Shown: positions 8,511-18,785 of the stretch, one piece after another
How the letters are laid out: every line of letters begins with the position of its first letter
How positions within the stretch are numbered: the stretch's first letter is position 1
Origin: Sphingobacteriales bacterium
Lineage (GTDB): Bacteria; Bacteroidota; Bacteroidia; Sphingobacteriales; Sphingobacteriaceae
NCBI GenBank assembly: GCA_004292865.1
Contig: RDXP01000120.1
Span: 1-35,415 of the forward strand
Direction of reading: 5' to 3'
Length of the DNA stretch: 35,415 nt
Notes under the pieces: generated by a model
Seen by the model: the letters and a program-made list of their open reading frames with translations, nothing else
Told to the model about the DNA's origin: nothing
The model's database searches: none
Program-made: the position numbers and the translations under genes

Positions 8511-11500
8511 TTATTTAATAAGCAATTGCTGTGTACCTAAGCCATCTACATTTAAAATATAAACTCCAGCCGAAGGTTTTTCACTAAGTTTTATTTCAAA
8601 TTTACCGTTATTTACCCTTTGTTTTCCTTTGTAAATTAACTGCCCGTGTAAGCTAAATAGTTTAACATCAACAGTTTTAAGGTTTATTTTATTAGAGGTT
8701 ACAAAAATACTATTTCCAGTAACTGGGTTAGGGTAGGTGTTCCACTCATCGTTAGCAGCCAAGTCAACATTTACATCACGTATTTCTACACTGCCTTTAT
8801 CGCCATTTATATCGGTTTGGCTTAGGCGATAATAGTTTACACCTTGGGCTGGTGTTTTATCAATAAATGAATAAGCTTGTGCAACGTTTCCGTTTCCTTT
8901 AGTGGCTATTTGCGTTAAAAAATCGAATGTTTTACCATCCACACTTCGTTCAATTGTAAAATAGTTATTGTTGGTTTCGCTTGCTGTATTCCAGTTTAAA
9001 ACCACATTGCCATTGCTAGCGAGTTTGGCCGTATAGCGGCTTAAAGTTATAGGAAGTACTGCGCCTTGTAATTCAAAAACCGATATATTTCCACTTATTT
9101 CGTTGGCTATCATTACATAAGGTTTACCAGTTGGGCTACTTATTGCATCAATATAAATAATACCTTCGGGGCCTAAATCACTGGTGGCTTGGGTAGCAGT
9201 ACGGTTATTTTTATAATCAACAAATTTAACATTTGCAGGGTCGGTAATGTTGTACACCATTATACCGCCTATACGCTCTAAACCTACAAAAGCATACACC
9301 TTACCAGCAATGGTTGCAAGGGTAACGCCTTCGGGCTCGGGCCCTTTAGCTCGGCTACGGTTTTTTAATGTTGTGCTACCGTTATCGGCATTAAAAAATG
9401 CTGCGGTAATAGGCGATTTTGAAGTTATCAACTCCATATCATCTTTACTATCATAAACTATGCTTTTAGTATCAATATCAAAAATAGAAAACGACCTAGC
9501 ACCTGGCATTAGCAATTCATCATAATCGCCATCGCCATCAGTATCGCCATTAAAGCTCGATATACGTAACCTACCAATGTTAAAACTTTCTTTTAAAACC
9601 TCGGCATTAGGGAAAATTGTTGGGTCTAAAGTTACAGCATCTACGGTGGTACGTTCTACAAAAGTACCGTATTCTTTCTCGTCGCCTTCGTTGGCGGTAA
9701 CCAGGTAGGTTTTACCGTTGGCGGTATAATTTGCAATACCATCTGGCTCGAAATATGATTTTACTGGGAAGTTAGCAATATGAACCTTGCCGCTATTATC
9801 CGATGCATCTAAACCGCTACCTACTGTGTTAAAATCTTTTTTACCTAATGGCCAAATACTGGTGTAAGTATTGGTAACTAAATCTATTTCGGCAATGGCA
9901 TTGTTTTCTTGCAATACTACCCAAGCTTTTTTGCTATCGGCAGATACGGTTACGTACTCGGGTTCAAAATCTTGCGAAAGCGTAGAAGTTAACCTTGTTT
10001 TACGTACACCAGCCGCTATTAAAGTAGCTTCTTGTGCATTAAAACCAGTTAAAAGTAAAGTGGTTACTTTGGTTTGATTTACCGATGCTATGCCACCCGA
10101 AATATCAATAATACTTACCGAACCTTCGGGGTCCACCGTATAAGTTGTATTTGGCTGGCCTTCATTGGCGGTAAATATTTTATTGCCATCGGGCGAAAAA
10201 GTAATCATATCGGGCAATGCACCCACGGTAACTTGTTTTATAAAATCGCCATCGGTAGTAAAAAATACTACTTTACCGTCTAACTGCTCGTTAGCATTAG
10301 GGCAGGCTACTGCAACCACACCATTTTTTACGGCTACGCTGGTAATGCCTCCGTAAGGTGCCATATCTATTGATTTTATCAAAGTTATGGCCGCTGGGTT
10401 TGTAAAATTGGCAATATCTAACCTATCCTGTACCGAGCTTGTCATATATAAACGTTGGCTTGCGGCATCGTGTACCACAATTTCGGTAGTGCTACCTGCC
10501 AGCGTATTGGGTTTAAAACTGCTGGTATAATTAAGCGTAAGTTCTTGCGTGGGTACGGGGGCTTGGCGATCATTATCGCGGATGTAAATTGTAGAAAACT
10601 GTTTGCCCGATAATGCTACGCCGTTTAAATCCTCAAGCGATAGCACAAAATATTCGTCCATTTCGGCCAATAAATCGTTATTGATTGGGATTGTAATCGT
10701 TTGCGTGGTGCTACTGGCAGCGGTAAAGTTTAAAACTTGGGTTGCGTAGGTTATATCGCTTGCGCTGATATTACTAAATGGCGAACCTTTTAAAACTAAT
10801 TTTGCACTGCTAATGGTTGGGTCGGTAAGGGTTAAAACCACATTAACCGAGCCATCGGCTTCGCTTACCGATAAAAAAGTATTTTTAAACGCTATTTGAT
10901 TTGGAGCCGTTGTAAACACCGATGATAAAGTGGTTACAATCGCATTATTGCTAAAATCTTCGATTACATTGGGTTTAATGGCTACATAATATTTTTGGCC
11001 ATTAAGCAATACAGCAGTGGGCACTATATTAATTACCGAACCCGAAATAGTGGCATTAAATGCTACCGTTGCGCCCATTGCATCGTTTACACGGAGTTCG
11101 ATTAGGGAACCTACATTGGCATCTGTTATGGCATTATTATTTATTAACCTAATAGCTTCGTTAAAACTAATTTTGGGATGTGTATTTATAGGCAAATTAA
11201 GCACATTATTTAATGGAGCAAAAACTACCGTGGGAGCAGTAGCATCGGCAATTAGGGTTTTGCCATCAACAGTAAAATTATCAATACGGGTATTACCACC
11301 TGTACCGCCACCTATGGCTGTAAAAGTAATTTTTATTTTAAAGTTAGGGTTATTGTTTACCGCAGCAATTGCGCTAAAATCTAAAGTTTGTAAAACGGGT
11401 ACTTCGGTAATGGCTTGGTTGCTAAATGCTACATAATTTGTACCATCGGTGCTGTATTCTATTACGTGTGTACCAGCTCCTTGGGTAGAGCGACGACCAA

Positions 11501-12386
11501 CGTATTTTACCACAATATCTTTCGAGTTAGTAGTAGGTAAAGCAAAAACCAATGCGCCACCTATGGCATTATCGAAACGTAAATGGTTACCAGCTGCATC
11601 TAAATTACGAGCGTTTAAATTATTGGTATCAAAATTTTGGCCAGTGCTGCTAGCAAAATTTATGGCACTTGTTCCGCCAGCAATGTGCGTTAAACTGCTT
11701 CCAGCAATTAAGGCAATATTTGGGGTGGTTATGGTAGCTACCGATGTTGCGTTATTAAAATTCCAGTAATGCAATAAGGCATCGGCATAAGCAATATCAC
11801 CTTCTAAAGTAAAATTATCGAAACGGTTATTGCCTGCTAAACCGCCTCCACCTTGTGTAAAGCTAATTTTTATTTTAAAGTTAGGATTGTTGTTGGCTCC
11901 TAAAATTGGACTAAAATCTAAGGTTTGCAAAGTAGGGTCGGCAGCTACTGGCATTATGGTTGTAAAATTAATATAGTTAGTACCATCAATGCTATAATCA
12001 ATAATTTGGTTAAATGCACCAGCGGTCGATCGTCGGGTAGCATATTTTACCACCACATTTTTATAACCTGTTGTGGGTAAAGCAAAAACCAAATTACCCC
12101 CCACTGCATTATTAAAACGTAAATGCGCACCAGCCACATCGCTATTGCGGGCATTGGGGTTAGTAGTTTCGAACCCTTGGCCTGTGGTATTGCCAGTTAA
12201 GGGTATTTCGCTATCGGTAATTTTATTGTGTGTAATGCTTGCACCGGGTACTAGTGCAGTATTGGGTGCTAGTAAAGTAGTAAGGGAGGTTGAATTGTTA
12301 AAATTCCAACTGTGTAATAAAGTTTGTGCGTTCGCAACAAAATTTGCGCACAAAAGCACCGCAATAAATAATATTTGTTTTTTCAT
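8511..12386 (-). CDS. Secreted choice-of-anchor I family protein with T9SS-type C-terminal domain
   Basis: 1291 aa; signal peptide MKKQILFIAVLLCANFVANAQ; two N-terminal repeats; Big_5-like TAPTVVFAPLNN; Calx-beta-like segment; choice-of-anchor I motifs (SFNGDTDGDGDYDELLMPGARSFSIFD, GPEGI); C-terminal WNTYPNPVTGNSI...GVYILNVDGLGTQQLLIK. Confidence 0.88.
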   Translation of the reverse strand: MKKQILFIAVLLCANFVANAQTLLHSWNFNNSTSLTTLLAPNTALVPGASITHNKITDSEIPLTGNTTGQGFETTNPNARNSDVAGAHLRFNNAVGGNLVFALPTTGYKNVVVKYATRRSTAGAFNQIIDYSIDGTNYINFTTIMPVAADPTLQTLDFSPILGANNNPNFKIKISFTQGGGGLAGNNRFDNFTLEGDIAYADALLHYWNFNNATSVATITTPNIALIAGSSLTHIAGGTSAINFASSTGQNFDTNNLNARNLDAAGNHLRFDNAIGGALVFALPTTNSKDIVVKYVGRRSTQGAGTHVIEYSTDGTNYVAFSNQAITEVPVLQTLDFSAIAAVNNNPNFKIKITFTAIGGGTGGNTRIDNFTVDGKTLIADATAPTVVFAPLNNVLNLPINTHPKISFNEAIRLINNNAITDANVGSLIELRVNDAMGATVAFNATISGSVINIVPTAVLLNGQKYYVAIKPNVIEDFSNNAIVTTLSSVFTTAPNQIAFKNTFLSVSEADGSVNVVLTLTDPTISSAKLVLKGSPFSNISASDITYATQVLNFTAASSTTQTITIPINNDLLAEMDEYFVLSLEDLNGVALSGKQFSTIYIRDNDRQAPVPTQELTLNYTSSFKPNTLAGSTTEIVVHDAASQRLYMTSSVQDRLDIANFTNPAAITLIKSIDMAPYGGITSVAVKNGVVAVACPNANEQLDGKVVFFTTDGDFIKQVTVGALPDMITFSPDGNKIFTANEGQPNTTYTVDPEGSVSIIDISGGIASVNQTKVTTLLLTGFNAQEATLIAAGVRKTRLTSTLSQDFEPEYVTVSADSKKAWVVLQENNAIAEIDLVTNTYTSIWPLGKKDFNTVGSGLDASDNSGKVHIANFPVKSYFEPDGIANYTANGKTYLVTANEGDEKEYGTFVERTTVDAVTLDPTIFPNAEVLKESFNIGRLRISSFNGDTDGDGDYDELLMPGARSFSIFDIDTKSIVYDSKDDMELITSKSPITAAFFNADNGSTTLKNRSRAKGPEPEGVTLATIAGKVYAFVGLERIGGIMVYNITDPANVKFVDYKNNRTATQATSDLGPEGIIYIDAISSPTGKPYVMIANEISGNISVFELQGAVLPITLSRYTAKLASNGNVVLNWNTASETNNNYFTIERSVDGKTFDFLTQIATKGNGNVAQAYSFIDKTPAQGVNYYRLSQTDINGDKGSVEIRDVNVDLAANDEWNTYPNPVTGNSIFVTSNKINLKTVDVKLFSLHGQLIYKGKQRVNNGKFEIKLSEKPSAGVYILNVDGLGTQQLLIK
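11255..12323 (-). repeat. Internal tandem duplication (two ~175-aa domains) in the secreted protein
   Basis: LLHSWNFNNSTS...HLRFNNAVGGNLVFALPTT...NNNPNFKIKISFT...NRFDNFTLEG versus LLHYWNFNNATS...HLRFDNAIGGALVFALPTT...NNNPNFKIKITFT...TRIDNFTVDG. Confidence 0.85.
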
Positions 12387-12590
12387 AATTCTTAAAATTG
12401 TTAATGTGTTTAAGATTACGAAAGTATTGCACCAGCTTTAGGTAGCTGTAAATTTTGTGTAATGTAATTGGTATTTTATTGTGATGATAATGTTAATGGA
12501 TAGTGCTTTAGGTTTACGTAAAATTAATGTGAGAAAGCGTTTGCCAAATAATTTTAAATCAATTATATTTAAAATAAAAAAATTTCAACT

Positions 12591-14300
12591 ATGCGTTTAT
12601 TTTATTCTAGTTTATTGTGCATCTTATTATCAGTATCCTTATTTGCCCAAAGCAGCAAAAACAACAACAATCCCGATTTAATTTTATTTAACGGTAAAAT
12701 ATTTACAGGCAACAATACCAATTTAACTCAAGCAATTGCAATAAAAAATAACCGCATTGTAAGGGTTGGTACAAGCCAGCAAATTAAAAAATTGGCAAAA
12801 AAAGGTACTCGTTTTATTAATTTAGAGGGTAAAATGGTAATGCCAGGCATTAACGATGCGCATATTCATTTTTTATCGGGTTCGCTGGGCTTAACTAAAA
12901 TAAATTTGAACGATTGCACCACCGAACAAGAAGCATTAGATAGTATTGCTGATTATGCCAAAAAAAATCCCACCAAAAAATGGATATTAGGCATGGGTTG
13001 GCAGTACAAAATTTTTAAAAATGGGATGCCCAATAAAAGCAGTTTAGATAAAATTATAAGCGATAAACCAGTTTTTATCGAATCGTACGATGGCCATAGT
13101 GCCTGGGCCAATAGTAAAGCATTGGAAATGGCGGGCATAAACAGCGAAACAAAATTTAACGGTTTTGGCGAAATTATTAAAGATGCACAAGGCCAACCAA
13201 CTGGCGCAATTACCGAGGCAGCTTGTTATTTGGTTGATAAATTTATACCCGAACCCACCCGAACCGAAAAAATTGAGGCATTAAAAACAGGTATGAAATA
13301 TGCTGCCACGCTGGGCATAACCAGCATACAAAACGCAAGCGGTACTATTGAAGAGTTTGAGTTGTACCAATATTTACTTAAAAAAGGATTAATAACTTTA
13401 CGGTCGTCAACGGCTTTTAGTGCTGGAAACAATACTAGCCAAGCCGATATAAATAGCTTTGTAAAATTAAAAAACAGTATGGCCAGCAACCCATTTTTAA
13501 AAGCGGGTGCTATAAAATTTGTATTAGATGGCGTGATAGAATCGCACACGGCAGTAATGCTAAACCCGTACAGCGATGTGCCTAAAACAGCCGAAACCGC
13601 CAATGGTAAAATAGCCTTGGATTACAAAGTTTACAAAAAATTAGTTACCCTGTTTGATACATTAGGTTTCCAAATATACACCCACGCCATTGGCGACAGT
13701 TCGGTAAGGGCGGCATTAAATGCGTATGAATTTGCAAAAAACACCAACCAAACTTATAACCGAAGACACCGTATTGAGCATATTGAACAAAGCAATACTA
13801 TGGATATACCAAGGTTTGCAAAACTGGGTGTTTTGGCAAGTATGGAACCCATACACGCCGACCCTGGCACAATAGATGTATGGGCTAAAGCCGTTGGAAA
13901 TGAGCGTTTACCGTTTTCGTTTGTGTGGAATACGATTTTAAAAAACAAGGTAAAATTAGTTTTTAGTAGCGATTGGCCTGCTTGTATAACTCCTAACCCT
14001 ATGCGTGGTTTACACAACGCCGTTAACCGACGAACTATTGATGGATTGCCCGAAAATGGCTGGGTTCCCGAGCAAAAAATTTCTTTATTTGAGGCCTTAA
14101 AAGCCTACACCCAAGGCGGGGCTTATTCATCGTTCGAAGAAAAAATAAAAGGAAAAATTGAAGCTGGTTACCTTGCCGATTTAATTGTGCTATCTCAAAA
14201 TTTATTTGAAATACCGCAAATGGATATTTACAAAACCAAGGTATTAATGACCATGGTTGATGGAAAAATAGTGTATAATAAAGGGATTAAGGTTTTTTGA
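12591..14300 (+). CDS. Exported amidohydrolase family protein (YtcJ-like)
   Basis: 569 aa; signal peptide; VMPGINDAHIHFLSG, YTHAIGDSSVRAALNAYE, SSDWPA, LADLIVLSQNL. Confidence 0.9.
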   Translation: MRLFYSSLLCILLSVSLFAQSSKNNNNPDLILFNGKIFTGNNTNLTQAIAIKNNRIVRVGTSQQIKKLAKKGTRFINLEGKMVMPGINDAHIHFLSGSLGLTKINLNDCTTEQEALDSIADYAKKNPTKKWILGMGWQYKIFKNGMPNKSSLDKIISDKPVFIESYDGHSAWANSKALEMAGINSETKFNGFGEIIKDAQGQPTGAITEAACYLVDKFIPEPTRTEKIEALKTGMKYAATLGITSIQNASGTIEEFELYQYLLKKGLITLRSSTAFSAGNNTSQADINSFVKLKNSMASNPFLKAGAIKFVLDGVIESHTAVMLNPYSDVPKTAETANGKIALDYKVYKKLVTLFDTLGFQIYTHAIGDSSVRAALNAYEFAKNTNQTYNRRHRIEHIEQSNTMDIPRFAKLGVLASMEPIHADPGTIDVWAKAVGNERLPFSFVWNTILKNKVKLVFSSDWPACITPNPMRGLHNAVNRRTIDGLPENGWVPEQKISLFEALKAYTQGGAYSSFEEKIKGKIEAGYLADLIVLSQNLFEIPQMDIYKTKVLMTMVDGKIVYNKGIKVF

Positions 14301-14370
14301 TAATGGGATAATATGATTGGGTTTAGTTTTAATAAACGTAAACTATGCCATATCTTTCAAAGATACTGGC

Positions 14371-15027
14371 TCACAAATTTTCGATTTTGTTTAACCAATT
14401 ATTAAATCTATAACTTTTATTTCTAATTTTTTCTAAACCAATAGCATCAGCTAAATAATTGCCATAAACAACCTTATTGTAACCTTTTATAATTCTTTGC
14501 AACCTATTCGATGGTGATGTTTCTTTTTTATCATTTATCATTTCGGGGTTACTAAAGTCAATAAAAGTTTGTTTTAACTCTTCAATACCCACTAGTTCGT
14601 GTGTAGGGATTTGCTCAAAAAAAACATAAATTTCTGTAAATAAAAGCCCCTCAAATTCGTGAAGTTGAATATATGGTAAATACCTGTATCTAAATTGCTC
14701 ATCAATATCTTCAAGCATTTTTGTTTCCAAAAAATCCATTCTAAAATTCTTGTCAACTACATTTAAAGATTCGTCCCAACTAGGAAATTGATATTTACTA
14801 TACAGCCCATAATAGTCGATTAAAGTAGTTACAAACGCGGTTTTATCATTTTTAAGATGAAGCGTAATTTGCTTTTTTAATTCGCTCCATTTTACCATAC
14901 CGCCCATTGTTTTTTTAATTAATGGCGATTGAATATGAATATTTTTGCTTGCAAAAAAAGGGGAAATAATTTTGGTGCAAAACTCTTTTTCTGTTTCTCC
15001 TTCGCAAATAATAATAACTCGCTTCAT
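14371..15027 (-). CDS. DUF4276 family protein (putative TOPRIM-like)
   Basis: 218 aa; IICEGETEKEF, FVTTLIDYYGLY, YIQLHEFEGLLF, C-terminal ADAIGLEKIRNKSYRFNNWLNKI, typical of DUF4276. Confidence 0.88.
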   Translation of the reverse strand: MKRVIIICEGETEKEFCTKIISPFFASKNIHIQSPLIKKTMGGMVKWSELKKQITLHLKNDKTAFVTTLIDYYGLYSKYQFPSWDESLNVVDKNFRMDFLETKMLEDIDEQFRYRYLPYIQLHEFEGLLFTEIYVFFEQIPTHELVGIEELKQTFIDFSNPEMINDKKETSPSNRLQRIIKGYNKVVYGNYLADAIGLEKIRNKSYRFNNWLNKIENL

Positions 15028-15028
15028 A

Positions 15029-16096
15029 TTAATAATTAGGCTGCCCCGTGGCTATAATGTTTCTTTTCCAGAGGTCATCAATGGTGTAATCATCTAACCA
15101 ATCAACCAATGTTTCACTATTTAATCGGTTAAAAACACTTTCGCCATTTAGTTGGTCAACGGTGATAATATCTTCGGGGGTAAAATGACTAATTAAATCG
15201 GTTGATTGTGTGGCAATAATTACTTGGCAACCATTGGCAGCAACCGATTTAATCATACCCGATAACTTTGAAATTGCCGTTGGGTGAAGCCCCAGTTCGG
15301 GTTCGTCTATAATTATTGTTGTGGGCAAGTTGGGTTGCATAAAAAGGACGGTAAGCGCAATAAATCTTATCGTACCGTCCGATAAATCATTTACACCATA
15401 CGTGGTATCGCTATATTTATCAGTCCATTGAAGGCGAACAAAATTTTCGGCGTTGGGGTACAAATAAAAATCAGAAAAATAAGGTGCAATGGATTGTATG
15501 TTTTTTAAAATTCGGTGATATACTATTTTATTATTTTGCTGTATCCAAAATAAAAAAGCAGCTAAATTATTGCCTTTTTCGTACAAAAAATAAATATCAT
15601 TTTGAATATGAGTTGTTTGAGTAAAAGGTGAATTTTTACCCGTATCGTGGAAGTGATATTTTTTAAATGAGTTTAAATATTTTCTGATATAATCGGCTCT
15701 TGGTAAGGTGTTTTCTTTAATTCTCGATTCATTTTGGTAAGAAGAGATATTAATAGGATTTTCTATAAAAGATTTATCATACCACAAACCCTCCGATACA
15801 AAAACAAAATTGCTTTCCCCTTTTTTAAGTTCGAACGAATATCCATTAAAATCTTGTTTAATTTTAGTGTAAATAATATCTGTTACTTTACTTCCTTTGT
15901 GCAGCATTTTTTCTTCGCCGCCAGCCAAAGCCACATATTCAGTTAACTTTTGCTCATAAACTTTATTAAGAAATTCAAAAAAAGAAATGAAATTAGTTTT
16001 ACCACTACCATTAGCCCCAATAAGTATGTTTAAAGGATTAAGTTTAATTTTAACTTCCTTAATTGATTTATATCCGCTAATTTCTATGTAATCCAT
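15029..16096 (-). CDS. OLD-like/AAA_21 ABC-type ATPase
   Basis: 355 aa; IEISGYKSIKEVKIKLNPLNILIGANGSGKTNF (Walker A), NDLSDGTIRF signature, TIIIDEPELGLHP (Walker B), VIIATQSTDL. Confidence 0.92.
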   Translation of the reverse strand: MDYIEISGYKSIKEVKIKLNPLNILIGANGSGKTNFISFFEFLNKVYEQKLTEYVALAGGEEKMLHKGSKVTDIIYTKIKQDFNGYSFELKKGESNFVFVSEGLWYDKSFIENPINISSYQNESRIKENTLPRADYIRKYLNSFKKYHFHDTGKNSPFTQTTHIQNDIYFLYEKGNNLAAFLFWIQQNNKIVYHRILKNIQSIAPYFSDFYLYPNAENFVRLQWTDKYSDTTYGVNDLSDGTIRFIALTVLFMQPNLPTTIIIDEPELGLHPTAISKLSGMIKSVAANGCQVIIATQSTDLISHFTPEDIITVDQLNGESVFNRLNSETLVDWLDDYTIDDLWKRNIIATGQPNY

Positions 16097-16206
16097 TATT
16101 TAATAGTCGATTTTTTTTAGGATAAGTAAATATAGGTTTTAAAATAATTTTTAAAAATAAAAATCAAACTGCGTAGTTAACATCTGTAAAATTTCCCACT
16201 TTGTTA

Positions 16207-17181
16207 TCAATTATCTCTCTCTACCAATATACTAGCAAATTCTTTTAATATCATTTTCCGTTCATCGGGCGCATCAATTTCGCTTAGTGCTTTCAAGCCA
16301 ATTTCGGCGTAAGCCATCATTTCGGCCTGGGCAATGGCTTTAATATTTAATTTATTATAAATGGCAGTTACGGCCATTACTTTTTCGCTGGGGCTGATTG
16401 TGGCACTATCCAAATACCCATTTAATTGTTGCAGCGTTTGCTCATCAGCCAGTTCGAGGGCTTTTATCAATAAAAAAGTTTTTTTGTTCGATAAAATATC
16501 ACCACCTACTTGTTTCCCAAATTTTTTGGGGTCGCCATATACATCCAATATATCATCTTGCAACTGAAAAGCGATACCCAAGTTTAAGCCAAAATCATAC
16601 AATTTATCGGCCTCGCTTAAGCTAGCATCACCTATTAATGCCCCAATTTTTAACGCTCCGCCCAATAACACAGCCGTTTTAAGCCGTATCATCTCTACAT
16701 AATCCGTTACGGAAACCCGCCTAGCAGTTTCAAAATTCATATCAATTTGCTGCCCCTCGCATACCCCCACCGCAGTATCGTTAAACACACCCAACACCTG
16801 CGGTAAAATAAATACATCTACCTGTATCATCAGCTTAAAAGCCTCTACAAACATTACATCGCCCGACAGTATAGCTACGGATTCGCTCCATTTTTCATGC
16901 ACCGTAGGCTTACCTCGCCTTAGTGGTGCTTTATCCATAATATCATCATGCATTAATGTAAAATTATGGAAGGTTTCGATGGCCAATGCAGGTTTAATAG
17001 CCTTGTATATATCACCTCCAAATAAATCGGTTGCCATTAATACAAGTGCTGGCCGCAGGCGTTTACCGCCCAAAGCCATCAAATAAGCAATAGGTTCATA
17101 CAATTCTTTAGGGTGGCTTGGATATTGTTTATCATCCATTGCCTTTTGTATAATTTGCTGTAATTGTGGGATACTATACAT
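16207..17181 (-). CDS. Polyprenyl synthetase family protein
   Basis: 324 aa; GGKRLRPALV, LMHDDIMDKAPLRRG, FQLQDDILDVYGDPKKFGKQVGGDI. Confidence 0.95.
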   Translation of the reverse strand: MYSIPQLQQIIQKAMDDKQYPSHPKELYEPIAYLMALGGKRLRPALVLMATDLFGGDIYKAIKPALAIETFHNFTLMHDDIMDKAPLRRGKPTVHEKWSESVAILSGDVMFVEAFKLMIQVDVFILPQVLGVFNDTAVGVCEGQQIDMNFETARRVSVTDYVEMIRLKTAVLLGGALKIGALIGDASLSEADKLYDFGLNLGIAFQLQDDILDVYGDPKKFGKQVGGDILSNKKTFLLIKALELADEQTLQQLNGYLDSATISPSEKVMAVTAIYNKLNIKAIAQAEMMAYAEIGLKALSEIDAPDERKMILKEFASILVERDN

Positions 17182-17540
17182 AATGCTTACAAAACTCGCT
17201 ATTTATTAATATATATGCGCCATTAATTTGCGTAAAATTACAACTATCTACATAAGTACATAACCTAGCCTAACAGCCCCCAACCGGTGGGTGCCATGTT
17301 ATGCACACAGCAATGGCTCGCTTATCTAATGTTTTTTAGCCTATAACCCAATAATTACCAGCTGGGTTTTGTGTTTTACGTTGTTTAATAACTTGGAGCC
17401 GGGGTAATACCCCTAAATCCGCTCTCATTAGCCGAAGCTCATTTACTAGCACTTGCCACACTATTTTATTTAATTAACCATCTCATTTATAATAATTCGC
17501 TTACCTTTGCGCATTATCACATTACAATAAATTAAAAAAA

Positions 17541-18767
17541 TTGACTTTCAACGATTTTAACTTTAACCAACTTTTACAAGAAGGGTTAGACACAATGGGT
17601 TATAAAGAACCCACACCTATACAAAAACAAGCTATACCGCTAATATTAGAAGGCAAAGATTTAATTGCTTGTGCGCAAACGGGTACTGGTAAAACGGCTT
17701 CGTATTTATTGCCTATTTTAAACAAAATAAACGAAGAAAAAACGGTAGGTATAAACACCCTTATACTGGCACCCACCCGCGAGCTGGCACAGCAAATAGA
17801 CCAACAGATAGAAGGATTGGCTTATTTTACAGGCAACTCATCAATTGCAGTATATGGTGGTGGCGATGGTTTTAATTACGAGCAGCAACGCCGATCGTTA
17901 AACGATGGGGTGGATATTATTGTAGCCACACCAGGCCGCTTAATTGCACACCTTACATCTGGAACTATAAAACTTACAGGCTTAAAACACCTTATTTTAG
18001 ATGAAGCCGACCGTATGATGGATATGGGTTTTTACGATGATATTGTAAGAATTATAAGTTACCTGCCCGAAAAACGTCAAAACCTACTATTTTCGGCTAC
18101 CATGCCACATAAAATTAGGGAACTAACCAAAAAAATATTGCACCAACCTGCCGAAGTAAATATCGAAGTTTCTAAACCTTCGGTGGGTATTTTGCAGCAA
18201 GCATATTTAACCTTTGATGAACAAAAACCTAAATTACTGCGTATTTTATTGAAGCAAAAAGAGTTTAAAAGTGTTATTATTTTTGCATCCCGCAAGGAGA
18301 TTGTAAAAAAATTAGCCAGCAGTTTAGAACGCTCGGGCTTAGAGGTTGAAGCTTTCCACTCCGATTTAGACCAAGCCCAACGCGAAAAAATATTGATGGC
18401 CTTTAGAGGCAAGCAATTACAGGTAATTATAGGTACCGATGTATTATCAAGAGGCATTGATGTAGCAGGCATAAGTTTGGTTATAAATTACGATGTACCG
18501 CCCGATCCCGAAGATTATATACACCGCATAGGCCGTACCGCAAGGGCCGAAACTACAGGTACAGCCATTACTTTTATCAACCAAAAAGACCAACGAAAAT
18601 TTGCCCGAATAGAAAAAATGATTGAAAGGGAAATACCTAAAATCGAACTCCCTGAAGGCCTGGGCGAAACTTTTGTGTACAATCCCTTAGCCAGTGGCGG
18701 TGGCCATGCACACAGCAAATCGCCACGAAAGTGGAAAAAAAAGCCTCGCCCTAGCACCAGTAATTAA
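17541..18767 (+). CDS. DEAD/DEAH box RNA helicase (RhlE-like), TTG start
   Basis: 408 aa; AQTGTGKT, PTRELAQQ, DEADRMMDMGF, SAT, HRIGRTARA; basic C-terminus. Confidence 0.95.
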   Translation: MTFNDFNFNQLLQEGLDTMGYKEPTPIQKQAIPLILEGKDLIACAQTGTGKTASYLLPILNKINEEKTVGINTLILAPTRELAQQIDQQIEGLAYFTGNSSIAVYGGGDGFNYEQQRRSLNDGVDIIVATPGRLIAHLTSGTIKLTGLKHLILDEADRMMDMGFYDDIVRIISYLPEKRQNLLFSATMPHKIRELTKKILHQPAEVNIEVSKPSVGILQQAYLTFDEQKPKLLRILLKQKEFKSVIIFASRKEIVKKLASSLERSGLEVEAFHSDLDQAQREKILMAFRGKQLQVIIGTDVLSRGIDVAGISLVINYDVPPDPEDYIHRIGRTARAETTGTAITFINQKDQRKFARIEKMIEREIPKIELPEGLGETFVYNPLASGGGHAHSKSPRKWKKKPRPSTSN

Positions 18768-18785
18768 ACTAAAACAACCTTAATT

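Noticed and set aside
9247-12441. Plus-strand ORFs opposite the secreted protein
   Set aside because: No recognisable domains; shadow ORFs of the 1291-aa minus gene.
12481-12681. 66-aa ORF overlapping the amidohydrolase start
   Set aside because: Out-of-frame with the signal peptide and amidohydrolase; no domain.
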